A DNA stretch of 64,000 nt from Strongylocentrotus purpuratus (taxonomy: Eukaryota; Echinodermata; Echinoidea; Camarodonta; Strongylocentrotidae): NCBI RefSeq assembly GCF_000002235.5, contig NW_022145611.1, positions 16,465,633 to 16,529,632 on the forward strand, read 5' to 3'. Shown one piece after another: positions 26,080 through 38,800 of the stretch (the first letter of the stretch is position 1; the number at the start of each line of letters is the position of its first letter). A model generated the notes under the pieces. The model ran no database searches. It was not told where the DNA came from and saw nothing but the letters and a program-made list of their open reading frames with translations. Both the position numbers and the translations under genes were made by a program.

Positions 26080-29000
26080 GGAAGGGAGGGAGGGAGAAAA
26101 CCCACAGATGTACAAACAAAACTGAGAAAAACACAGAAAAGAAGACAAAAAGACTGAAATAAAGATAGAGATAGAGAAGAGAATGAGAGAGAGAGAGAGA
26201 GAGAGAGAGAGTGTGTGTGTGTGTTGCAACTTACTTTAATGCATGGCATATCCTCCTCTTCTTGGCATTGACATGGCATTCGTTGTCTTCTGCAGAATGT
26301 GAGCAAGATTTCCTAGTGCACGATGCCTTGGAGCAACTCTGATATGTGTGTTGGAGTTAAGGTAAACAACCATGACCACATTAACCTTTTGACTACCAAA
26401 TTCTTTCATTCCCATAGGCTTAATACACGAATTACAGGTTTCCGTAGGCAATGGGTGAAGTTATGACAAATATGGAGTACTCAACTTCTTCATTGCCACA
26501 AGCAATCAATCTACACTATACCTTCATTCTGGATACAATGTATGTACTACACATGGACAGCGAAAGTCTTGAAATTATATTCTTGAAGTTTAAAATGGTA
26601 CATATATTGTGAAAGAAAAATGTATGATGGTTCTACTAAAAAAGGGCTATGTGATTGAGAAGTTGTCTCACATTTTATTTGGGGTGAAAACGTGGTCACT
26701 CTGAAAAGCTGGACAAATGAAATATATGAAAGCTTCTAACTCTGATGTAGGATGCATCCATTCACCATCATGAACAGATCATAGGCTCATATAAATGAAC
26801 AAATTCAGTTAGATAGTTTTTGAAAAATGAACGACATAGGTAAGGCATCTGGTGTAGGCATCTTTAAAGGGTTAAACTTGTATATCGATGAGTCATGCAA
26901 AAAAAAAAGAGAATGAATGTCTCAATTACATCTCTTTGAGCAAAAACCAACCATGCTATCAATAACAATTGACCTACTGACCGACTAACCAAATGACCGA
27001 CCTACCGACCTGCTAATTAATCAGTCGGACAGTTGGATGGTTGGTCGGTAAGTCGGTCGGTCAATCGGGCGGTCGGTCAGTAAATCAATCAGCAGATCAA
27101 TTATCTATTGAACCAATTACGATCAGAGTAGGATGAAACTCTAGGAAAGGTACTACATTACTTTTTTTAAATTTCATTCAACCGTTTCTCTCTGGTGATT
27201 GTTCCCAACTGTTGACTGCAGGCCTACATCAAGATGATAGTAATATATATTCTGCTTCTATCTCTCTTGATCTATAAAACTTTTGGGATGTACGGTATTC
27301 TATCTATATCTCTATCTTTGTAAAGATATGCCCATACTTTGATCTCAATCACTTGTAAATATACAAACACATCGCTTTTGCTCATCAAATAGGAAAAGAA
27401 GTACCAGTACTTATAGAGTAAACTTGTATGAAAAGCACTCGTGACTTAAAAATCTTTATTTGAAGCAGACTGAAACCCCTGACTGTCACATTTTTCAGTG
27501 TGTATGTTACATACACATTGTGCAACAAAAGTCAACAGCGGCATTCCACTCTGTTTTCTGTTAGGTGGACAAAGCAGGCAAAGGGTTACCTGCATTGTTT
27601 TGAGTGTATACGTTGCATACACATTGTGCGACAAAAGCAAACTGTGGCAGTTCATTTTGTGTTCCATTAGTTGGCCAAAGCAGACAAAGGAATAAGTACA
27701 CTGGTGGTAAGAAACTTTTTTCTCACTTCATAAAAACTATTGCTCCTGTGCACAGCAGCAGAGCAGCAAACAGGTGCATGGACAGAAATAATAATAAGTT
27801 CAAATCTACTGCAGATAGCACTGGGCAATGGTAGTGAAAATGAATTTTATTGATTGAATTAACCAGATTCTTAAAATTTACTCATTTTAACATACATATC
27901 TAAAGGACAAATAACTAGGCTACACAACCAAAGAGACGTTTTGACATTTTTTTCTACACATAAAATATTACCTCTAAAGGAAGTACCTAGGTTTTTTTTT
28001 CTTAATTAATGTAGGCAAATCAGTTCAAAATGTTATGGGGAGCAATATCATATGTGTTGATGCAGTCTGATAAAATTCCTTAAAAATGACTCCAATATCA
28101 ATAAAATATTCATGACTTGATATATTCGTACAAATAGAATATTCTCATAGAATATGAACAAGTATTTTTTCCTATTATAAATGAAACATTGTAATATATA
28201 ATAACATTTCATGACAGTTTGTAGGTCATTTTTCTTACATCCTATGTTTAAAAAGGTTAAAATATTACTACTTTGATGACAATGTCAATAATAATGTTGA
28301 ACCTTTAAAATTCAGGCAAATCTCATCACAACATGAAAGCCATGATGTCTTGTTTGCTCACTTCAACTGGTATAACCCCTCCCCCCCTCCCCCCCCCCCT
28401 CCCCCATCAAAAGGGAGGAAACGATGATGGCCTCGTTACAGGCTTTCCAGAGAACATATATGAATAAACAAAGTGCTCTTTTTCACTACGGGGTGAGCAT
28501 GCATGCTTGCAAGGCTTGCTCACGCTCCACACGCTAGCAGACGCCGCGCATAATTCATGGGACTACACCCACTCGTAACTCTATTCAGCGTGATGCGGTA
28601 AAGAAGTGCGCCGGAGTCAAACCGCTCTGCAATGCAACCCTGGATGGCCGGGGCTACGAGGCTCTAGTCCATGTGATGCAAGCCGACATACACCTACACA
28701 CACCCTTACGTCATTTTTCTTACACTGTATGAAGGAAAAGAACCTCGATTAACTTTCTCTTCTGTTGTTCTATTTATTGCCCAGCCCACACCCCTCTTCC
28801 CCTTTTGTTCTTTCTATTTCATAAACAAAATTCAGCTCTTTTTCTCTCCGTCCTTCACCTGTCCTTCATATAGTATAACTTTCTGTCTTTCTTCCCTATC
28901 TGTCTGTCCATTCTTTCTTTTTCTCTATCTCTCTCTTTCTCTTTTTTCATTTATTTTATCCTCTTATATTTTCCCTTTCTCTCACATTCACTTTCACTTT

Positions 29001-31028
29001 TCGTTTCTCCCTCTCTTTTCCTCTAGCTCTTTGTCACCCAAACTGTCAAGTTAGCTCTAAATCTATCATCTTGCCCCCTGCCCCCCCCCCCTCTTTCTCC
29101 TCCTGCTCCGTTTCCTTATCCTCCTTCTCCACACCCCCTTCCCACTTTCTCCTCCTCCTTCCATATCCCTCCCATCATTTTCTCCCTCTCCATATTCCAC
29201 TGTAATGTATCTTCGCCCACACCACAGCCTTATCTCTGCTACCATTTGTAAGGTCCTTTGAAGAAAGATATGACCTGTGGACCTACATACAGCCAACACC
29301 TTATGCAATCCTCCTCTACCGAAAGAACCAAATGTTTCTCTTCGCTTCATGACAAACATCTCCATCAGGAATTGTCCACTGATCTAGTTTACTGGTCTTT
29401 AAATGGAAAAGATTTCTCTACAATATCAGCCCTCCTCCGCAAGAGTCATACAAGGAAAATTACAAGCCGCAATATTGTCACATCTCTGGCGTCGCATCAT
29501 GATGAAACGACTCGTTGCAGCAGTCTGTGTAGGCGGCACTTGAAAAGGCATTGAAAAAGGGGTAGCTTATTGGCAGTTTGCATCTACACGTTCTAGATCA
29601 CCCCTCCGAAATTGCAATAGCATTCATCTGAAAACTCTTTTGTTATTACCTTTAATACATTGGCATTTTATGACTTGTTATCTTCTTTGGTAGAAGAACA
29701 AGGTGACATTGAAATGAATATGCTTCATCATCTTCACATTTGATACCGACCTCTTTTTAAATTCCCAACCCTATTTATATTCAAAGATAGTTTATATCAA
29801 GCTTTGAAACATGTTGGAAATCTTTCGTAATATTGACTGCTCCTCTCTAGATCATATTAAAGATACATGGCTAGTACCTAATGCAACTGTCAACTTATTC
29901 AATTGAGTCTGAAACAAAAAGCATTTGGAATTTGTTTTAAAATTGAAAAACTATGGATTATCTTGCTTTTGTATGGGTATCATGTCAAGCAAATGCAAAG
30001 TGTTGTTTTTTCTTTCCAAGACACACCGGTCAAGACACACATGGCAGACCAAGATGATTAAATGTTAAATCATTCAACAAACATGTTCTTTCATGTTAAA
30101 GTTCTTAGAAGACAAAGCTCTGGGGAGTACCTAGATATTTTTTTCTCAAAGAAATTCCATACTGAACAAATACTTGCTTATCTGTATAATGATTCTTCCA
30201 TTTCTTTTTTGGAGAATTTTTTTTTTGTAAATCAATTTTTCATACCCTCATGAAAGCTAAATTTCTTAAAATATAAAAAATAATTAATCTAGATTTCTTT
30301 TCAATATTTCTGCTGGCACTCTTTCTTCATCTTTGACAGATTCTTATCACAAACATTTAAATTTCCACATTTAATACTTATGCTTTCTACATGACTTAAA
30401 TGCAAAAATGCCAACATCTGTTATTCTTATTTTCATTCATTAATTCATGTTTGTTTAATCTATACTTAAGCTATTCACTCCAAAACCATCAAAGTCCTTT
30501 CTCTAGGTACTCCCTCCGTCCTCCAGACCGGCTCCCTTCGCTATCTTACCTCCCATGCACATCCCCATCTAATGCATCCTCCACGACAAAAAACCTCCCA
30601 CTTAATACTCCTCCAGCCTACCATCTCCCCCTTATACCATATCTTACCCCCCCCCCCCCCCCCCGCCCCTTCCCCACCATCACCCTCACTACCTCCCACA
30701 CCTCGGACCTTTACTTAACATACCCCAATGCCTACCTCCTAATCAAAACAAGTTACACAACCTCATGCATGCCTCCTCTGATATCCTACTTCTTCCCCTC
30801 ATACCATCTCCCACACCCTCATCTCCAGACCCTCTCATTCGTCCTCGCTGCCTCCCACTCCAAACCCCCTTGTCAGCATCCCAACTCTGCCTCCTCAAAT
30901 TAGCCTTGATCATCCTGGTTCTTTTGACCTTCTGATCTTGTTTCTTTCTGAATGAACTCATCCAGTCCAACTCTCAGCTGCTCCTTGATGGACCGGTCCA
31001 AATCAGAAAGGAGATAGAGGAAGAAAGG

Positions 31029-31087
<59 letters not shown>

Positions 31088-34000
31088 GCATTCTAAACCC
31101 AGCAAATCCAATCAAGATGGCTGCTTATCTGATTAAAGGCCGCTGCTTTAATTGCATCAGAAAGAATGAAGTTCAATGACTCACTCACACATCCACACAA
31201 CACAGGGAGGACCCTCATCTCCCATCCCTCCCCAAAGAAACGGTGACCCAAAAGGAAATGAAGAAGATGAAGAGGAGAAGAAGAGATGAGCATTGGCTCG
31301 ATAGCTGCATGATTAACTTGAAGATTAAGACCCCAAATTTAGCTCGGTGTGATCAGATGCTAAACAAATTGGAGTAAATCTGGCACAGCTATCCAATTAG
31401 TACTTCTCTATCTTATCTGCTGACTGCCAGAAGGGGTCAACTCTTATCACATTTACATAGAGCTAATGCCCTTCTTGCTCTCTCTCTCTCTCTCCCTTTC
31501 TATCTCTCTCTCTCTCTTTCTCTCGCTCTCTATCTCTCTTTTTCTCTCTCAATCTCAATCATTCATATACCACACCTTGTATAGTTCTGAAGGTTAGATG
31601 CCCTCTTCCTTTTCTATAAAATTTCAGGACAACTGGAAAACTTATATCTGATAATCATCTACTGAAAAAAGGGCATTAGCTAGATGTAGAGAATTAATGA
31701 ATTATCACCTTTCTAGCTTTGTTTGCATATACCTTTTACTGCACACAACTTGGTAACTTAGTATACAATTTCCATCGTTTTACATGAAGAAGATGAATCT
31801 CACTTCTATCTCAGCTTCCAATTATAACATCAGGTCTGTATTTCCACAAAACTTTCTAATCAATAGTGATTGGTGACATTAACTGTCATCTCATTTTATC
31901 CGCTGAAAATTCAAAGGCTTTGGGGGATTTATTTTGATAACTAGGATATATTGTTTTCTCGTTCCTCCTACTGCACTCGACTCAACATATCATTGGATAG
32001 GTTTACACAAGAAAGTTTTATCTTTAATACCATGATCAATCACGAAAATCCACTTCTTAACATTCAATTTTTTCATGAATAATGATAGGCAAAATTAATC
32101 CAGTATTTACATTTTTTAATGCTGTTTCAAAATATTCCATTAACCCACAACAGTCAAACCAAACCAGTGGCTGATCTGAAAATTCTGTAACTGCAAAGCA
32201 GAGTAAAGTCACAAACTAAGCTTTAATATATTTTCTATACATTTTTTGTTGCATGCACAACTCCAGGCCACTAAAGAAAATGGAATTCAAAACAAACAAA
32301 AAATCACTGAGAGAATAAAAATCAAAATAAAGTGGTTTGGAACTAGACTTAGACTAATCCTCCTGAGCATAAATCTCCAACAGTGAGCTACATAAAGCAT
32401 TCCCAAGGGAGAATTTAAGAATATACAAAGTTTTAAAATTTCATCATGTGAAAAATTACATAGTTCTAGACAGCATTCATCACTCCCAATACATTATTTA
32501 TCCCCCATTTCTTAATATTTTCCTGATTTCGAGACATTGCATAGTACTGAATAATTAGACAGCGTATAGCTGCAGTTGAAGTAAAGGAAGGATTCAAAAA
32601 TTGACTGCCTCTTTTTCTTATAATATAAATATTTTAAAGATTGCATTTAAATCTCATATCACTTCTAATCAAATTTTTTGGGGAAAATGCATTTGAATCC
32701 TAAAAGTTACCTTCAATCGGCTTTCTTTGTAACAGATGCATGTGAATTCTAAATCACTGTCAACGCAACAGCTCTGAATACCTGTGAGGCCAACAACTCT
32801 ATAACAATTATTTAAAAATTGCAAATCCCATAACTCAAATAAATGCAATTCTGGAAATCTGGGAATATCACAACCCTACATAAATACATCCCTGATTACA
32901 AGTAAATCTTAAAGGGAGTGTAGCCGGACGAGACTATGTGTCTTTCCCGTGGCCTGACTCAGGCCAATTGGGTATAATACGACTACGGACGACGCGACCG
33001 CAGCAATCATGTGCCTGCAACATACACAAATTTTAAACCTACATGAATACCTCTATGGAAATCTGTAAATATCAAACATCAATAAATAATTATCTTAATA
33101 TACCAGAATCTCAAATCAATCAGAACACCATTCTACGAATGCATATTGAACTCCGAAAAAAATACACGGGGGCTCGGGGCAAATTAGCCCTCAAAATACC
33201 CAAAAGAGCCCCCAAAAGTCATAAAAGAGCCCCAAAATTTGCATAGAGTTCAATGCAAAACACGTTTAAAGAGTGTTATTTTCATGCCAGCAAGCTTGAA
33301 AAGTAGCCCCCGAAATTTTTAAAGTATTTTTTTTCCCTAGAGCCTATGTCTATGAATCTTAAATTGCCCTGTATTCTTCTCTGGCAAAAAGTAAATGTCA
33401 ATCCTCAATCAATTTACATACGAATCCCAAATCTTTATGAATCCCTTTTTATGGAATATGTGCAGATCAAAACTCTATACTGTACCTCTCCAAAAACTTG
33501 CAGTTTGTTCATCTATAAAAACATCTACCGTACCTGGAAATCTTTATAACAATTTCAATTCATACCTCTCTGAATATCTTTGAAACTTAAATCTATATAA
33601 AGACCTTTCTTTATAAATCCATGAATATCAAAACTCTATAAATAACTCAGTGAATACATGTGAATGTTCAATCCACATGAATATCTTTCTTGAAATCTGT
33701 GAGTATAAAAAAATCTATGAATACCTCAGAGAATACTTGTGACTATGTTCAATCTACATGAATGCTTTTCTTGAAATATGTGAATATAAAAAAATCTATA
33801 AATACATCTCTCTGAATACTTGGGAATCTTTAACAGAACCTTGGCATTTGGAAGGACTGCTGCCTGCTGCTGTAATGAGCGGGGTGACAATGATCTCTTT
33901 ACTAGATCAAATCAAAGTATATAATATTTCATATTTGTGGATAGATGTACGATATTTCATAGAATGTGTGATTTTAAAAGGTCATCAGTCCCATTCGATA

Positions 34001-34860
34001 TCTCATATCAGCGTATTATACCTTACAGACACCAAGCATTTTACAATATGCTCCATGGACCATGTCGTCCTGAGATCATCTGTATATTATTTTCATATTT
34101 TAGTTCCTTGTACATTGTTTTGTGTGTAATGTTATAGTGGTTAACAGCAGGATATAATATCAGTGCCAAGCATATCCTAAAAATTGAAAGATGATTAAAA
34201 TTTTTATTTGTATTATCATTATGGAAGTGTAAATTTGACCTTTACGGAATAATATTTTGTGCATACACAACTCAGAAAAAATATATCGTTCTTGTTAAAC
34301 TCAAAAGAAAATTTATATATCTACTTTCATAATTTAAAAACGATGACACATGAAAAGTTTAAGAATGTGTTCTGAAAAGAGGGTAAAATTTCAATTGAAA
34401 TTTTCATGAGTACAGACACAAGAAAAAGTTTGCACATACCACTTTTGAAAAATAACAGATAATTTACATATTATGCAATATGTACATTGCAGTGACACTA
34501 ACTGTGCAAAATGCATGTATCAAGTGAGATGTTCTGTCCTAAAAATTAAAAACATCTGAGAATTTTCTTTATCTCCTAACAAGATATCTAGATTACCTTT
34601 AAAGCACAAAATATGATTGAATGTCATCATTGAGGGTTGAGAAGGTCGCGGTCAGGAATGGCGGAGAGTTTGCGGTGCTAAGCTGGCGGATCATCGCGCA
34701 TCACCGCGCCAGAAAATGGGGAGGGCACTCAGCCTTGCAGGCCTGGGAAAAGGGATGAACGGATTAAAAGGAATCGCATACGCCTCCATAGTCATTGCAC
34801 AGCTCCATCATCATCATCATCGTTGGAGATTCACCAACAAGCCAAGGAGAGGGAGAGGGA

Positions 34861-34923
<63 letters not shown>

Positions 34924-35729
34924 CAAGAGGGAGAGAGAGAGAGAGAGAGAGAGAGAAGAGAGGAAGAAAAAGTAATGGGTATAGAATACACAAGCATATG
35001 ACCTATTTCAAAGGTTCCCCAATAATCAGCCAAATAAATTATTCAAGATTCTATTTTAGGGATTCTATTTTCTACCTCATACATTTTTATTGAAATTGGG
35101 TCACTTGATCGTCCATCTCTCTCTTTCCATCTCTCCCTTTCCATCTCTTTTTCTCTCATCATCTTTCTATGGCATTCCTCACTAAACCTCTCTGTCTGTA
35201 TAAATGTAGTCTCATATCCCATTCCTTTCACAAAGATATAGTCTGTTATTTTAACTGAATTTCTGAATATTCATAAAAATTACCTTTTGACAAACAAGTA
35301 GTCATGGCCCAAAAATCTACTTTCAACAAGTCAAAGATGAATATATAATCTATACTAAAGTACACAATGCTAATGCATTAATGTGACACTTTCTTTGTAG
35401 AGTTTTCAAATTTGCAAAAGTAATTAACTATACAATTTTCTCATCACTTCTGTCAACATGCTTCCCTGTTCATTCACGTTTCTTCTCGCCAGAGACAGAA
35501 GATTTTTTAGTCATAAATCAATTATTGGAAATCTACAGACTTTTGAATGTATAATGAATTAAGGTATAAAATCCAAGGAATGCCAATGTCCCATATTTCT
35601 TCCAAACTGGTGATTAAGTGATTAGTTTAAGTCTTGAATAAAATAAGAAATCCAAGCTAACAGCGGGGCATCCTACCTTTAGAGCTCTACTATATATATG
35701 AATGACTTTTAAAATGGTGAATGCAGGTG

Positions 35730-35761
<32 letters not shown>

Positions 35762-35857
35762 GAGGGAGAGAGAGAGAGGGAGAGAGAGGGAGGGAGAGAG
35801 AGGGGGGGGAGACATGAAGGTGTGAAGACAGAGGGAGGGAGGGAGAGAAAGAAAGAT

Positions 35858-35889
<32 letters not shown>

Positions 35890-38800
35890 GAAGACAGATT
35901 AGAGCGAGAAGGATCGGAGAGGGAGAGATAGAGAGAGGGAGAGAGAGAGGGAGAGAGAGAGGGAGAGAGAGAGAGAGAAAGAGGGAGAGGGAGGGAGAGA
36001 GATGGGGGAGGGAGACATGAAGGTGGGAAGACAGAGGGAGAGAAGGAGACAGACAGACAGACAGACAGAGGGGAAGACAGATTAGAGTGAGAAGGATCGG
36101 AGAGGGAGAGATAGAGATAGAGAGAGAGAGGGAGAGATAGGGAGAGAATCGATAAATCACATGAATGAGATGACACAAGGAATCTATGATTAAAACCTCC
36201 AGAAAGCAAGGATTAGTCACAGAGCGCTGTATCTAGAAATGGTGGGCAGTGGTTTGCATGGTCAGTTTACATCGAGGCAATCGGTTCTTTTAATAATAAC
36301 CTTTAAATGCCCAAAATTCATCAAAGTGCATTCTATTCTGTAGAACTAAATGTACCTGATACACTCTTCAAAACACAAAAAAGGACAATCAGGGTTTCTT
36401 CTGCAATGATTCATTAAAAACTTGTTTACTTTCATGATAAATGGATTTCATCTGTAACCAATACTATATCAAGTCTCCGTTATTTGTAAATTAATTGCCT
36501 CAATGCTCAAATTTTCTGCACGTTCTAAACGTGTTTTTTTAATCTACGAAAGAGAAGTTTCCTTCTCAGTACATTCTGACCAAGCTCATTTCTAAAAAGA
36601 GGTAGTGTGGAATGAAATACTCCAGAAATATCTTTGCTAAATATTGCAGGGCTTCCCCCACATTATGGGGCTCAAACTTCCTAGTAAAGCTTCTAAAATT
36701 GATAATACAGATATAGTTCCTGCTAAAAAAAAAACATTACCCGCATTAATGATATGGCCTAGGGGTGTAGAAATAATCTAAAGGTTATTTGTGCAGATGT
36801 AATTAGGAAAATCACGATGTAATTTTGGCAGTCTAAAGATAGAAATAAAATCATGTGAGAGCATATGACTATGTGAATATCGAGAAGGGCTAGAGGGGTG
36901 TGTTCATCTTATCAGTAAAACATTCTTTCAACCTATTTTTGTTTTAAAGAAGACTTTAAGCACTCCTTCAAGAGATTCTTCTTTCTGAACCAGGCAAGTA
37001 CAAAGTCCACTCAAACAAAAAGACAATGTCTTCTGTGTAAACATGAATGATTTGAGTTAGGTTACTGGGAAGGGGATAATCAAGAAAATACCAGTAATAA
37101 TGTCACAATAAGTCCTTGAATATGAACATGACTTAACAGAGGTGTGTTCGTACCTTCTAATAAAAGAAAACCACTGAGAGATGTTCCCACTTGGAACAAT
37201 TTCTCCTCAAATATGAACATGACTCGACAGAGGTAGGTCCTTAACCTTCTCACAAGTACTGAGGGGTGTCAGCACTAGTAAGGTTTTCTCTTTGAATATG
37301 GACATGACTTTAAGGGATGTGTTCTGACCTCCCAACAGCCAGTGATTGCTTTAATAGGGATGTTCCCACTGGGAATGAGTCATCAGGCATTAACAAGAGT
37401 GATTCAAGGATTATCGATTGGATTCGGATCCCAAGGTTACACCAGTGTCAAGGAAAAGATATCCTCTTCACTTTCAAACCCAAAGAAAAACATTTTCACC
37501 AAAAAAAATTAATTATCAATCAAAATAATATCCCAAATTATTGTTTTTAATGCATGCCTTCTTTTGTGTCTCCATTTCTGTGTGCTCTGGTGACAATTGC
37601 TTTAGGTGTTATTTCATTAAAGTAGACATTCATTGAAAATCACAAATATGGCCAATAATGTATCACTGGAAATCAGGAAGCTTATAGTTGACAATCAGAT
37701 TAGTTTTAGGTCAACTGTGTATCAGACAATAACAAAATTAACACAAATAAAAGTACCTCTCAGGATTTGGGATACGAGCGCTTCTCCAGAAATTTAGCGA
37801 TGTTTTGATCCCTGATGTCACATCAGGGACCAGTCCTACGTAAGCAGATGACGTCCTATAACTAATGAACTACATTTTCAATAGAACTATTTCTCAATAA
37901 TAAGAGTTTCATTAATTTAAAACATGAACAGATTTCACACTATTAAACAAGTGAAGTGATGCTGATGCTGATGCTGATAATTATAATCCTTTGCTTTATA
38001 GTAGACATTCAGGGCAAGGATAAATGATCAATTAAAAAACACTGAAATACTCAAATTGAAGAGCCCAGAAAAAACAGAATGGATTTTGTTTGTTCCTGAT
38101 TGAAACAAGTGTTGGTGTTTGCAGTTGAATGGCATCTTTTTATGAGAAAGGGTGGGGGAGGACGAATATAGAAAGAAAGGGGAAGAAAGATAGCAATATC
38201 ACAAACAAAAGTCACAAAAAAAAAGACAAACTGCCATTGGTGAAATATTCATTTTGCTCATTCGAAAAAAGTTACATTATGACTTTCCTGATCTGAAATA
38301 TAATTGGTATCTCAATTTTCCCTAATGTCAAAAACCTCATATAAACTTTCAAATATTTCCCAATGGATGTCATGGCTGTAGAGCTGTTGTTGCAAAGCTG
38401 AAAATAAAAACCCAGAAAAATGAAAGAAAGTTTGAATTTTTGAAATTATCACATTTTATCTGAGAGTGTACTGACATTTTCCTTTGCTATATAGTTCCTA
38501 TAAAAACATTACTCTCCAAAACAACATGTTCTAAAAGGAGCTGAAAATAGTATAATTTAATTCCAGACAGTAATTCACTAAATGGTATTACAAACTTAAC
38601 AACCTATTCCCTTGCTATAAAATCCTACTACTCTTCTTCATAATATGTTCTAAAATAAGAAAAATAATATTTTCCCAAAGATGTGATTTTTTTGTGTCAT
38701 CTGGGAGCAATTTTCTGCACAGGGTGACCCAAAAATGCAAGAAGAACTCAATTTAGAATTTGTCACCATTTAGTCAAACAATATCAATGGAAAGAAGGGA

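Noticed and set aside
25797-26306. 169-codon minus-strand ORF
   Set aside because: Mostly (Ser-Leu)n from a GA/CT repeat.
32700-32720. AG|GTAACT donor-like site on the minus strand
   Set aside because: In-frame stop directly before it.
35690-36220. 176- and 166-codon minus-strand ORFs
   Set aside because: Repeat-driven; open in more than one frame.
36340-36420. Cys-rich minus-strand open stretch ([14 protein letters not shown]) before AG|GTACAT
   Set aside because: Considered as the missing REM exon, but no acceptor keeps the required phase.
37748-37860. Minus-strand open stretch ending at AG|GTACTT (…[20 protein letters not shown]…)
   Set aside because: Donor-like end but no acceptor found, wrong context for RasGRP, and it includes a palindrome typical of a repeat.
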